DNA of 64,000 nucleotides from Blautia_A aquisgranensis (GTDB lineage Bacteria; Bacillota; Clostridia; Lachnospirales; Lachnospiraceae). Below are positions 34,964 through 43,270 of this stretch, piece after piece. The translations under genes and the position numbers were made by a program. Under the pieces are notes generated by a model. It did not search any database, was not told where the DNA came from, and worked only from the letters and a program-made list of their open reading frames with translations. Numbering within the stretch: the first letter of the stretch is position 1; every line of letters starts with the position of its first letter. The stretch is taken from contig NZ_JBBMEJ010000016.1 in NCBI RefSeq assembly GCF_040096615.1, positions 1 through 64,000 of the forward strand, in the 5' to 3' direction.

Positions 34964-34991
34964 TTGACAAAATTTCCGAAGTTGTTATAAT
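34964..34991 (+). promoter_or_regulatory. Promoter for ilvN
   Basis: TTGACA at 34964-34969, a 16-bp spacer and TATAAT at 34986-34991. The roughly 80-nt leader shows no T-box or leader peptide. Confidence 0.85.
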
Positions 34992-35076
34992 GATAAGAAA
35001 GCAATGTTTATTAGATTAAAGCGTTAACTGACGAAGTTGGTTTTCTATACATAAAGTGTTGAAAGCAGGTGTATTA

Positions 35077-35574
35077 ATGGAAAAGAGAATACTATCCATT
35101 CTTGTGGATAATACTTCCGGAGTCCTTAGCCGTGTGGCTGGCCTTTTCAGCCGCCGTGGATATAATATCGACAGCATTACAGCAGGTGTGACTGCAGATG
35201 ACAGATATTCCCGTATGACGGTTGTCTGCGAGGGAGATGATCAGATGATGCAGCAGATCACCAAGCAGCTGGCGAAGCAGGAAGATGTGCGAGATGTCAA
35301 GATGCTGAAGCCGGATGACAGTGTGGCCAGGGAGCTGATGCTTGTCAAGGTTGCAGTGAAGCCGGAGCAGAGACAGGGAGCACTTTCGATTGCAGATATC
35401 TTTCGTGCTAAAGTAGTTGATGTAAGTAAGGATTCTCTTATCATGGAGATGACGGGAGGCCAGAACAAGCTTAAGGCTTTTGTTGAGCTGATGGCTGACT
35501 ATGAGATTCTCGAGCTTGCAAGAACAGGAATCACAGGATTATCCCGCGGAAGCGAAGATGTGCGTTTCCTGTGA
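35077..35574 (+). CDS. ilvN: Acetolactate synthase small (regulatory) subunit
   Basis: IlvN/IlvH is the regulatory subunit of acetohydroxyacid synthase in branched-chain amino acid synthesis and mediates valine feedback. The 165-residue protein has an N-terminal ACT domain (RILSILVDNTSGVLSRVAGLFSRRGYNIDS) and a C-terminal ACT-like half. The ATG at 35077 with AGCAGGTG upstream is used rather than ATG 35056. The catalytic large subunit is not next to it in this window. ilvC follows after 90 bp and is likely cotranscribed. Confidence 0.94.
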   Translation: MEKRILSILVDNTSGVLSRVAGLFSRRGYNIDSITAGVTADDRYSRMTVVCEGDDQMMQQITKQLAKQEDVRDVKMLKPDDSVARELMLVKVAVKPEQRQGALSIADIFRAKVVDVSKDSLIMEMTGGQNKLKAFVELMADYEILELARTGITGLSRGSEDVRFL

Positions 35575-35664
35575 GTTACATGTTTGCTAGGAGAGCAGCC
35601 ACTCTCTTAACGATAAATAATTTTTATGAAGAAGATGTGATAAACATCAGAGGAGGAAAGTAAA

Positions 35665-36684
35665 ATGGCTAACAAGATTTTTTATCAGGAAGATTGTAAT
35701 TTAAGCTTACTGGATGGTAAAAAAATTGCAATTATTGGATACGGAAGCCAGGGACATGCACATGCTCTGAACTTAAAGGATTCCGGATGTGATGTCATTA
35801 TCGGTCTGTACGAAGGCAGCAAATCCTGGAAAAGAGCTGAGGAGCAGGGCTTTAAAGTATATACAGCAGCAGAGGCTGCTAAACAGGCAGATATCATCAT
35901 GATTCTTATCAACGATGAGAAACAGGCTAAGCTTTACAAAGAGTCCATCGAGCCAAACCTTGAAGAAGGCAACATGCTTATGTTCGCTCACGGCTTCAAC
36001 ATTCACTTTGGATGCATTAAACCTCCGAAATATGTTGATGTTACAATGATCGCTCCTAAGGGACCTGGACACACAGTAAGAAGTGAGTATCAGGCTGGCA
36101 AGGGTGTTCCGTGTCTGGTAGCTGTAGAGCAGGATGCTACAGGTAAAGCACAGGATATCGCACTTGCATATGCACTTGGAATTGGTGGAGCAAGAGCTGG
36201 TGTTCTTGAGACAACATTCCGTACAGAGACAGAGACAGACCTCTTCGGTGAGCAGGCTGTACTTTGCGGTGGTGTTTGTGCACTTATGCAGGCTGGTTTC
36301 GAAACACTTGTTGAGGCTGGTTATGACCCAAGAAACGCATACTTCGAGTGTATCCATGAGATGAAACTGATCGTTGACCTGATCTATCAGTCAGGCTTCG
36401 CTGGAATGAGATATTCTATCTCCAACACAGCTGAGTATGGTGACTATGTAACAGGACCGAAGATCGTCACAGAGGATACAAAGAAAGCAATGAAGAAAGT
36501 ACTTTCTGACATCCAGGATGGTACATTCGCTAAAGAGTTCTTACTCGACATGTCTGATGCAGGCGCTCAGGTACACTTCAAGGCTATGAGAAAATTAGCT
36601 TCTGAGCATCAGTCTGAGAAAGTCGGCGAGGAGATCCGTAAACTCTACAGCTGGAACGGCGAGGATAAACTTATTAATAACTAA
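35665..36684 (+). CDS. ilvC: Ketol-acid reductoisomerase
   Basis: IlvC converts acetolactate or acetohydroxybutyrate to the dihydroxy acid with NADPH, the second step for valine, leucine and isoleucine. The 339-residue class I enzyme has the nucleotide motif IGYGSQGHAHALNLKDSG, APKGPGHTVRSEY, and metal-binding ETDLFGEQAVLCGG and ECIHEMKLIVDL. GAGGAGG precedes the ATG. Codon choice is strongly biased, as expected for a well-expressed gene. Confidence 0.97.
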   Translation: MANKIFYQEDCNLSLLDGKKIAIIGYGSQGHAHALNLKDSGCDVIIGLYEGSKSWKRAEEQGFKVYTAAEAAKQADIIMILINDEKQAKLYKESIEPNLEEGNMLMFAHGFNIHFGCIKPPKYVDVTMIAPKGPGHTVRSEYQAGKGVPCLVAVEQDATGKAQDIALAYALGIGGARAGVLETTFRTETETDLFGEQAVLCGGVCALMQAGFETLVEAGYDPRNAYFECIHEMKLIVDLIYQSGFAGMRYSISNTAEYGDYVTGPKIVTEDTKKAMKKVLSDIQDGTFAKEFLLDMSDAGAQVHFKAMRKLASEHQSEKVGEEIRKLYSWNGEDKLINN

Positions 36685-36685
36685 G

Positions 36686-36797
36686 CAAAATTTACTGCGC
36701 CAGCAGGAAATTTTGCGATACTCAGGCGTAGCGTAAGCGGAGTCTGAGGTTCCGATGAGGAACGACATTTACTGCGCCAGCAGGAAATTTTGTGATA
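36686..36797. repeat. Twin palindromic repeat element (REP/MITE-like) after ilvC
   Basis: The sequence ATTTACTGCGCCAGCAGGAA followed by ATTTTG occurs twice, from about 36690 and from 36767, 77 bp apart. The first copy is a near-perfect hairpin: CAAAATTT and AAATTTTG arms, then CTGC/GCAG around a GCCA loop. The second has a shortened left arm. Between them lie a CTCAG/CTGAG stem with a GCGTAGCGTAAGC core and a GTTCC/GGAAC stem. The block sits between the ilvC stop and its terminator and has no coding evidence. Confidence 0.65.
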
Positions 36798-36800
36798 TGG

Positions 36801-36837
36801 ATCCCATCTGATTTTATGATCAGATGGGATTTTTTTG
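36801..36837 (+). terminator. Intrinsic terminator after ilvC
   Basis: A perfect 12-bp stem, ATCCCATCTGAT with ATCAGATGGGAT, is followed by seven T. Confidence 0.92.
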
Positions 36838-36914
36838 AAATTAACATTTGGGAAGAAGCTTGGGAAAAAACAGGTTGCATTCCAGAGAGGTTTCTGATAT
36901 AATTTCTTTTGTTG

Positions 36915-36988
36915 CGGGGTATGGCGTAGCTTGGTAGCGCGCACGGCTGGGGGCCGTGAGGTCGCAGGTTCAAATCCTGTTGCCCCGA
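36915..36988 (+). tRNA. tRNA-Pro (anticodon GGG)
   Basis: A 74-nt cloverleaf with acceptor CGGGGTA/TGCCCCG, D arm GCGT/GCGC, anticodon stem CACGG/CCGTG around CTGGGGG (GGG at 36949-36951) and T arm GCAGG/CCTGT. The discriminator is A and CCA is not encoded. It reads CCC and CCU codons. Confidence 0.95.
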
Positions 36989-37173
36989 TTTATACTTTAA
37001 AATCAAGGGTTTGCGGAGTTTGGGGAATCAAATCTCGAAAATCAAATCTCGAAAATCATAGAAAATGATTACTTTTGATTAGTCGAAAGTAGAATTCATA
37101 ATTAAAGAGAGGAGGTTCTTCCACACTTGCCAAGGTAGGGGAAGAATAAAACAATCGAATAAAAAATAAATTT

Positions 37174-37246
37174 AGGCTTATAGATTATTGGTAAATAAAT
37201 GTGCAATATACATTTTGTACAAATGATAATCTACAAGCCTTTTCTA
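37174..37246 (+). terminator. Stem-loop terminator, plus strand
   Basis: AGGCTTATAGATTAT (37174 on) pairs with ATAATCTACAAGCCT (to 37240) with one mismatch, followed by TTTTCT. It would end transcription of tRNA-Pro or of something in the gene-free stretch. Confidence 0.7.
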
Positions 37247-37347
37247 TTTAGTATATCCTAAATTGTTAAGTAAATCAGCCTTGTATATGGATTTTTTTGT
37301 AAGGATTATTCGTAAGTGAAAAGAGATTCAGCCCCAAAAAGAAGGAG

Positions 37348-37372
37348 GCCGGGAGCAGTGCGAACTCCCGGC
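37348..37372 (-). terminator. Stem-loop terminator for the GH3 gene
   Basis: GCCGGGAG and CTCCCGGC (37348-37355 and 37365-37372) form a GC-rich stem; on the minus strand it is followed by a pyrimidine run rich in T. It lies about 130 bp past the GH3 stop. Confidence 0.65.
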
Positions 37373-37504
37373 GAAAAAAGTATGAAAAAGAAAAAGATTT
37401 ATTCAGCAAGTGCATTTGCTGTTTACAGTTAATAATATAATCAAAAAATGTGTGCATTGTGTGAAAGGAAAATGAAGAGAATGTGAAAAACTGATTATAA
37501 AAAA

Positions 37505-39775
37505 TTATACTAATGAATTCAGCTTTTCGATAATCTCAACAAGTTTTTCTCTGGAAAAGCCGCCAAAGCTCATAAGAGCACGTAATGGCATGGAATCGGT
37601 CATGGCCTGGGTCATTTCTTCGGTGACTGCTTCAGAGGCTGCCTCGGAAGCGTTTTCCTCGCCGCCGTTCATGGCTGAAAGATATGCGGATGTCAGCTCT
37701 TTGGCTGTTGCACTTGTCTTAGGATTGCGGAACAGTTCACCAAGGGTAGTATTCATGTGAACGTGCATCGGGATTTCCTGGATGCTGTTCATATGGACAG
37801 TTCCTTCCAGACAGATGTCTCTGGAAGATGCGCCGATGAGGATTTTGTATTCGCCGTTGGCAGCGAACCAGTCGTGAAGAGTTGTGTTATACCATGCAAA
37901 ACTGCGCTTATCAAGTTCCAGAGTAACGGTCTTAGTTTCGCCTGGGTTCAGAGAAACTTTTTCGAAACCTTTGAGTTCTTTTTCCGGACGGATTGCGGAG
38001 CCTGTGCAGTCTTTTACATAAAGCTGTACAACTTCTTTACCTGCAACAGTGCCTGTGTTTGTCACATCAACAGAAACTGTAAGTGTATCCTTTTCAGTAG
38101 GATTCTCGTTGGAGATCTGAAGATTGCTGTAGGTAAAGGTAGTGTATGAAAGTCCGTATCCGAAAGGATAAGCTACATTCATTTCTTTTGTATCGTAATA
38201 ACGGTAACCAACGAACACACCTTCGCGGTACTCGACGTTTTCGTCGCCACCGAAATTCAGGTAGGATGGGTTGTCGGAAAGCTTAAGTGGAATTGTTTCA
38301 GCGAGCTTACCGCTTGGGTTTACTTTTCCGTAAAGGATATTTGCAACAGCAGCCCCGCCGGCCTGTCCGCCAAGATATGCCTCCAGAAGTCCTTTTACAT
38401 CAGAAAGCCATGGCATTTCCACAGGGGAACCGTTGTGAAGGACAACAACAGCGTTTGGCTGTACTTTCAGAATCTCTGTGATGAGGCGGTTCTGGCATTC
38501 CGGAAGTCTCATGTGGGAACGGTCGTAGCCTTCAGATTCGAAACTGTCAGGAAGTCCGGCAAAGATAACAACCTTATCGGCCTCTTTTGTTGCTTTGATA
38601 GCTTCTGCAGCAAGGGCGTCATCATAGAGATCTTTGTCTGCAGGGAAGCCTTCTGCATAAATAACCTGTGCATCAGAAGGAACAGAATCCAGTGCATTGG
38701 TGATCTTAAAGCAGTTGATATGAGAGCTTCCGCCACCCTGGAAACGAGGCTTTTTGGCGAAGCCGCCAATGAAAGCAACTTTTTCGGACGTCTTCAGCGG
38801 AAGGATCTGATCGTTGTTTTTCAGAAGAACCATGGATTCCTCAGCAATGCGGCGGGCTTCTTCATGATCTTCTTCCATTGTGAATTCCTGCGGAGCATGA
38901 TGATCTGCATATTCAAAGATAATGCGGAGAATGCGTTCTACAGCCTGGTCGAGAACTTCTTCTTTAAGGGTGCCGTCTTTTACAGCCTGTACGATCAGAG
39001 CATCATTGGCACCGCCGGAGGATGGCATTTCCAGTTCAAGACCTGCCTCAAGGCCTTTTACACGGTCATTGACAGCGCCCCAGTCGGACATGACGTAGCC
39101 TTTGAAGCCCCAGTCACCGCGGAGTACATCTGTGAGAAGCCATTTGTTCTCGGATGCAAAGGTGCCGTTGATCTGGTTGTAGGAGCACATGAAAGTGTAC
39201 GGCTGAGCTTTTTTTACAGCAGTTTCAAATGCCGGGAAATAGATCTCGCGTAAGGTTCGCTCATCAACATCAGAGGAGTTGCTCATACGGTGGTATTCCT
39301 GGTTGTTTGCTGCAAAATGTTTGATTGAAGTTCCTACATGCTGGGACTGTACGCCGTTTACAAAGGCAGCGGCGATCTCCCCTGCAAGATATGGATCTTC
39401 GGAGTAATATTCAAAGTTTCTTCCGCAGAGAGGAGAACGTTTGATATTTACTGCCGGTCCAAGTACTACGGATACATCGTTAGCCTGAGCTTCTTTTCCG
39501 ATGGTCTTGCCCATTTCTTCCATCAGCTTACGGTCAAAGGAGCAGGCACTTAAGGCAGCAGGAGGAAAGCAGACAGCCTTGATACTGTCGTTCATTCCAA
39601 GGTGGTCGCCCTTATCATCCTGCTTACGAAGTCCGTGCGGCCCGTCGCTGACCATTACTTCCGGGATTCCAAGACGGTCTACATGTTTCAGATGCCAGAA
39701 ATCAAGGCCGGAGCACATTCCAGCTTTTTCTTCCAGGGTCATCTGGCCTATGATTTTTTTTAAATCATGTTCCAT
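37505..39775 (-). CDS. GH3-family beta-glucosidase
   Basis: This 756-residue enzyme has a GH3 N-terminal barrel (LGPAVNIKRSPLCGRNFEYYSEDP, KHFAANNQE, catalytic nucleophile Asp in GYVMSDWGA), the second alpha/beta domain (VVVLHNGSPVEMPW) and a fibronectin-III-like C-terminal domain (GKEVVQLYVKD, LKGFEKVSLNPGE). There is no signal peptide, so it probably acts in the cytoplasm on imported beta-glucosides. About 75 extra residues follow the FnIII-like domain, with a Glu/Ala-rich stretch. It is divergent from an AraC regulator that probably controls it. Confidence 0.93.
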   Translation of the reverse strand: MEHDLKKIIGQMTLEEKAGMCSGLDFWHLKHVDRLGIPEVMVSDGPHGLRKQDDKGDHLGMNDSIKAVCFPPAALSACSFDRKLMEEMGKTIGKEAQANDVSVVLGPAVNIKRSPLCGRNFEYYSEDPYLAGEIAAAFVNGVQSQHVGTSIKHFAANNQEYHRMSNSSDVDERTLREIYFPAFETAVKKAQPYTFMCSYNQINGTFASENKWLLTDVLRGDWGFKGYVMSDWGAVNDRVKGLEAGLELEMPSSGGANDALIVQAVKDGTLKEEVLDQAVERILRIIFEYADHHAPQEFTMEEDHEEARRIAEESMVLLKNNDQILPLKTSEKVAFIGGFAKKPRFQGGGSSHINCFKITNALDSVPSDAQVIYAEGFPADKDLYDDALAAEAIKATKEADKVVIFAGLPDSFESEGYDRSHMRLPECQNRLITEILKVQPNAVVVLHNGSPVEMPWLSDVKGLLEAYLGGQAGGAAVANILYGKVNPSGKLAETIPLKLSDNPSYLNFGGDENVEYREGVFVGYRYYDTKEMNVAYPFGYGLSYTTFTYSNLQISNENPTEKDTLTVSVDVTNTGTVAGKEVVQLYVKDCTGSAIRPEKELKGFEKVSLNPGETKTVTLELDKRSFAWYNTTLHDWFAANGEYKILIGASSRDICLEGTVHMNSIQEIPMHVHMNTTLGELFRNPKTSATAKELTSAYLSAMNGGEENASEAASEAVTEEMTQAMTDSMPLRALMSFGGFSREKLVEIIEKLNSLV

Positions 39776-39897
39776 ATAAAAACCTCCAAAAAAATATTTT
39801 TCTTAATATGGACTATAGCATTTTTTATTGATAAAATATAATAAAATCTTGTTAAAAATAATAAAATATTGCAGTATTAAGGAGATATAGATTTATT

Positions 39898-40671
39898 ATG
39901 AAAGAAAAAAAACTCGAAAAGAAAGAAACGGAAGCTCTCCTGGCTGTAAACCGTGGAGAAGACACCCTGTTTCAGCGCCGTGAGAACCTGCAGGGACATG
40001 GTTCATATGCGAAAGAACGGATGCAATATGAGGCAATCCGCAATGGTCAGGTGGAACGGATCCGTTCCGTTATACAGCAGGAACCGGATGGGATACCAGG
40101 TATTCTTTCGAAAGACCAGCTACGCAACAGCAAAAACATGTTTATCGCAGGAATTACGCTGGATACCCGTGCAGCTATTGAAGGCGGAGTACCGGAAGAA
40201 ACGGCATATTCGCTCAGTGATGGCTATATTCAGACGGTAGAGGAATGCGCGGATCAGGTTGCGGTAAAAGAGCTCACCATGCAGGCGGCGCTTCGGTTTG
40301 CCAGGGAGGTCCGGAAGTATGGGAGACCTCATTACAGCAGGGCGATCGACAGGGCAGTGAAATACATTCATCTGCATCTGCATAATCCGATTACACTGGA
40401 GGATGTAGGCCGGGCAGCAGGGATCAGTGCCTGCTATCTTTCCAGGCTGTTCCGGCAGGAAACAGGAACGTCGATTGTAGACTATATTCAGAAAGAACGA
40501 ATTGAAGCGGCCCGCAGCATGCTTTCCTATTCTGAATATACTGCGTCTCAGATCGGAGAATATCTCTGTTTTGCAAACCAGAGCTATTTTATCCAGATAT
40601 TTAAGAAGTTTACAGGGACGACGCCTGCAAAATACAGGAAATATATGGTATCAGGAAGAAACTGGGAGTAA
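39898..40671 (+). CDS. AraC-family transcriptional regulator
   Basis: The 257-residue protein ends in a double helix-turn-helix AraC domain (from about residue 160: AVKYIHLHLHNPITLEDVGR, SACYLSRLFRQETG, QIFKKFTGTTPAKYRKY). The N-terminal half (QRRENLQGHGSYAKERMQYEAIRNG) is not the usual cupin sensor; it resembles the all-helical N-terminal part found in some clostridial AraC proteins, so the ligand is unknown. It is divergent from the GH3 gene with a 122-bp AT-rich gap, suggesting local control. The AAGGAG is about 13 nt from the ATG. Confidence 0.9.
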   Translation: MKEKKLEKKETEALLAVNRGEDTLFQRRENLQGHGSYAKERMQYEAIRNGQVERIRSVIQQEPDGIPGILSKDQLRNSKNMFIAGITLDTRAAIEGGVPEETAYSLSDGYIQTVEECADQVAVKELTMQAALRFAREVRKYGRPHYSRAIDRAVKYIHLHLHNPITLEDVGRAAGISACYLSRLFRQETGTSIVDYIQKERIEAARSMLSYSEYTASQIGEYLCFANQSYFIQIFKKFTGTTPAKYRKYMVSGRNWE

Positions 40672-40711
40672 TTGCTGCGGAAAAGCTAAGAATGTATTGA
40701 GTAATTTGACA

Positions 40712-40740
40712 TTGACAAATCCGGAATAACGTGGTACCCT
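40712..40740 (+). promoter_or_regulatory. Promoter for the leuA T-box transcript
   Basis: TTGACA at 40712-40717, a 17-bp spacer and TACCCT at 40735-40740. A second TTGACA lies six bases upstream. Confidence 0.65.
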
Positions 40741-40746
40741 AATAAC

Positions 40747-41054
40747 AGTTTTAGAAAGAGAAATGCTTGGATGAGGAATAGTACACAGCGAACGGAGCAC
40801 AGAGAGCTGCTGGTCGGTGAGAAGCAGCGGAAGAGATTTGTGGAACTCGCCTCGGAGCATCTGCCCGAAATCTTTTTTATATGGAGAGTAGACGCAGACG
40901 GTGTCCGCCGTTACCCGGAGAGGATATAAGGATGTTGTTGGCATTCCGTATCTGTTGAGTGTATGAATTTTTATTCATGAAATAAGAGTGGTACCGCGTA
41001 GGACAGCAGTTGTCTTTCGTCTCTTGCAGAATTGCAGAGTCGGAAGATTTTTTT
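40747..41054 (+). promoter_or_regulatory. T-box leader, leucine specific
   Basis: The conserved T-box AGAGTGGTACCGCG is at 40985-40998, followed by a terminator stem (41014-41028 with 41033-41046) and seven T. Stem I closes with ATGCTTGGATGAGG against CCTCGGAGCAT, and the likely specifier codon next to it is CTC (Leu) at 40846-40848. Uncharged tRNA-Leu would stabilise the antiterminator and let leuA be read. Confidence 0.88.
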
Positions 41055-41110
41055 ATGCGAAAAATTAAAATCAAAAGATTAATGGAAACAGAAAATGGAG
41101 GAAAACAAAA

Positions 41111-42766
41111 ATGATGACACCATCTAAGTACAAACGTCAGTATTACATGCCGCCGGTGAAATGTATGAAATGGGCGGAGAAGGAATATGTAGATAAGGCC
41201 CCGATCTGGTGCTCTGTAGACCTTCGTGATGGAAACCAGGCACTTGTGATCCCGATGAGTCTTGAGCAGAAGGTAGAGTTCTTCAAGCTTCTGGTAAAGA
41301 TCGGTTTCAAAGAGATCGAGGTAGGCTTCCCGGCTGCTTCTGAGACAGAGTATGAGTTCCTTCGTACCCTGATTGAGCAGAATCTGATCCCGGAGGACGT
41401 AACGATCCAGGTTCTGACTCAGGCAAGAGAACATATCATCCGAAAAACTTTTGAGGCTGTCAAGGGTGCTCCGAAAGCAATCGTGCATGTATACAATTCT
41501 ACATCTGTCTCCCAGAGAGAACAGGTATTCAAGAAGTCCAAAGAAGAGATCTTAAAGATTGCAGTGGATGGTGCCGCACTTCTGAAAAAGCTTGCAGATG
41601 AGACAGAGGGTAATTTCCAGTTTGAGTACAGCCCGGAGAGCTTCACAGGAACAGAGCCGGAATATGCGCTTGAAGTCTGCAACGCAGTTCTTGATGTATG
41701 GAAACCGACTGCAGATAACAAGGCAATCATCAATCTGCCGGTAACTGTTGAGCATTCCATGCCGCATGTATATGCAAGCCAGGTTGAATATATGTGTGAC
41801 AATCTGAAATACCGTGAAAATGTTATCGTTTCCCTGCATCCGCATAATGACCGTGGATGTGGTGTCGCAGATTCCGAGATGGGACTTCTGGCAGGCGCGG
41901 ACAGAATCGAGGGAACTCTGTTCGGAAACGGAGAACGTACCGGTAACGTAGATATCGTAACGCTTGGTATGAATATGTATTCCCAGGGTGTTGACCCGAA
42001 GATCGATTTTTCTGATATGCCGCATATTTGCGAGGTTTATGAGAAATGTACAGGCATGCAGGTTTATGAGAGAAGTCCGTACAGCGGTGCTCTTGTATTT
42101 GCTGCTTTCTCAGGCTCCCACCAGGATGCAATCGCAAAAGGTATGCACTGGAGAGAGAATGGTGATCTTGAGCACTGGACAGTGCCATATCTGCCAATCG
42201 ACCCGACAGACGTTGGAAGAAACTATGATGCAGATGTTATCCGTATCAACAGCCAGTCCGGAAAAGGTGGCGTAGGTTATATCCTTGAGACGAAATTCGG
42301 TCTGAACCTTCCGCCAAAAATGCGCGAGGCTATGGGATATGCTGCAAAGGCTGTTTCCGATCACAAGCATAAGGAGCTTCATCCGGATGAGATCTTCAGC
42401 CTGTTTAAATCTACTTTTGAGAATGTGGTTGAGCCGTACAGCATCAATGAGGTTCATTTCCAGCAGAAAGATGGCGGTATTGTGACACAGGTTACTTCTA
42501 TTTTCCGTGGAAAAACTGTTGTTACAGAGGCTGCCGGAAACGGTCGTCTGGACGCAGTAAGTAATGCGCTGAAGAAGGCTTATGAACTGAAATATACACT
42601 GGAGACTTATCAGGAGCATGCGCTGGAGCAGAGCTCTACTTCCAAGGCGATCGCCTATGTGGGAATCCGCAAACCGGACGGAACTCTTGCATGGGGCGCA
42701 GGTGTTGACCCGGATATCATCCGTGCATCCATTGATGCGCTGGTAACTGCGATCAATAACCGATAA
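41111..42766 (+). CDS. leuA: 2-isopropylmalate synthase (LeuA2 type)
   Basis: LeuA condenses 2-oxoisovalerate with acetyl-CoA, the first step towards leucine. The 551-residue protein is the longer class, opening with a PPVKCMKWAEKEYVDKAPIW region and the barrel motif SVDLRDGNQAL. It has metal His in SLHPHNDRGCG, NGERTGNVD, and a C-terminal LeuA dimer/allosteric domain. A GGAGG lies 9-10 nt before the ATG. A leucine T-box controls it. No leuBCD follow; a terminator ends the transcript. Confidence 0.95.
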   Translation: MMTPSKYKRQYYMPPVKCMKWAEKEYVDKAPIWCSVDLRDGNQALVIPMSLEQKVEFFKLLVKIGFKEIEVGFPAASETEYEFLRTLIEQNLIPEDVTIQVLTQAREHIIRKTFEAVKGAPKAIVHVYNSTSVSQREQVFKKSKEEILKIAVDGAALLKKLADETEGNFQFEYSPESFTGTEPEYALEVCNAVLDVWKPTADNKAIINLPVTVEHSMPHVYASQVEYMCDNLKYRENVIVSLHPHNDRGCGVADSEMGLLAGADRIEGTLFGNGERTGNVDIVTLGMNMYSQGVDPKIDFSDMPHICEVYEKCTGMQVYERSPYSGALVFAAFSGSHQDAIAKGMHWRENGDLEHWTVPYLPIDPTDVGRNYDADVIRINSQSGKGGVGYILETKFGLNLPPKMREAMGYAAKAVSDHKHKELHPDEIFSLFKSTFENVVEPYSINEVHFQQKDGGIVTQVTSIFRGKTVVTEAAGNGRLDAVSNALKKAYELKYTLETYQEHALEQSSTSKAIAYVGIRKPDGTLAWGAGVDPDIIRASIDALVTAINNR

Positions 42767-42879
42767 ATTAAGAAAACTGTCGTTTATGCCCGACCGAAAA
42801 ATCTTGACGGGATAAGCACATAACATTATAATCAGAGCTGTAAAAACAACAGAAAAAACTGTTCTGAAAAGGAAATCAG

Positions 42880-42954
42880 AGAGCAGGCAGAGGTACGTTT
42901 TTTGTAAATAAGATCAGGAATCTTACGAAAAACAGAGGCTGCCTGCTCTTTTTT
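42880..42954 (+). terminator. Intrinsic terminator after leuA
   Basis: AGAGCAGGCAG (42880-42890) pairs with CTGCCTGCTCT (42939-42949), an inner TTTTTTGTAA/TTACGAAAAA stem extends it, and T's follow. Confidence 0.88.
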
Positions 42955-42977
42955 ATGGACAGTCGGATAGCGTATTG

Positions 42978-43042
42978 TGTGGATAATTATGAGGACAACT
43001 GCATGATTTTGTGTGGAATGAATGTGGAATGAATGTGGATAA
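42978..43042 (-). promoter_or_regulatory. Cluster of DnaA-box-like sites
   Basis: Two perfect TTATCCACA boxes occur on the minus strand (as TGTGGATAA at 42978-42986 and 43034-43042), with two related TGTGGAATG sites at 43012-43020 and 43023-43031. The last three start exactly 11 bp apart, part of an 11-bp tandem repeat (AATGAATGTGG), so they lie on one face of the helix. They sit 40-110 bp upstream of the sleB-like promoter. Confidence 0.6.
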
Positions 43043-43084
43043 CTCATAAATACCCCTATTAAGGATGAAAATGGCTAAAAAAGC

Positions 43085-43113
43085 TTGACATATAGGAGTT
43101 TATTAAATATAAT
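43085..43113 (+). promoter_or_regulatory. Promoter for the SleB-like gene
   Basis: TTGACA at 43085-43090, a 17-bp spacer and TATAAT at 43108-43113: a full consensus sigma-A promoter, with a leader of about 150 nt to the gene at 43271 and no other plausible gene between. Confidence 0.85.
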
Positions 43114-43270
43114 TTTCCCATACATTACAGAAATGTTACAAATAATGTAATGAAAGAAAAAAAAACGTAATGATTCGTATTTTTTTGGAAACAGATAACG
43201 AAGGGGCTATCGTTTCTGAACCAGATGAATCACGGGACATTACAGAAAATTTAACGCAAGGAATGAGAGT

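Larger units (their letters stand above)
36989..37504. other. Gene-free stretch with a tandem repeat and two terminators
   Basis: No convincing gene is present. It holds a 14-bp tandem repeat (unit AATCAAATCTCGAA, 2.3 copies, 37026-37057), a GAGAGGAGG motif near 37107 with no ORF behind it, and the two hairpins listed separately. Position after a tRNA could suggest an old integration site, but no integrase or att duplicate is visible. Confidence 0.5.
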
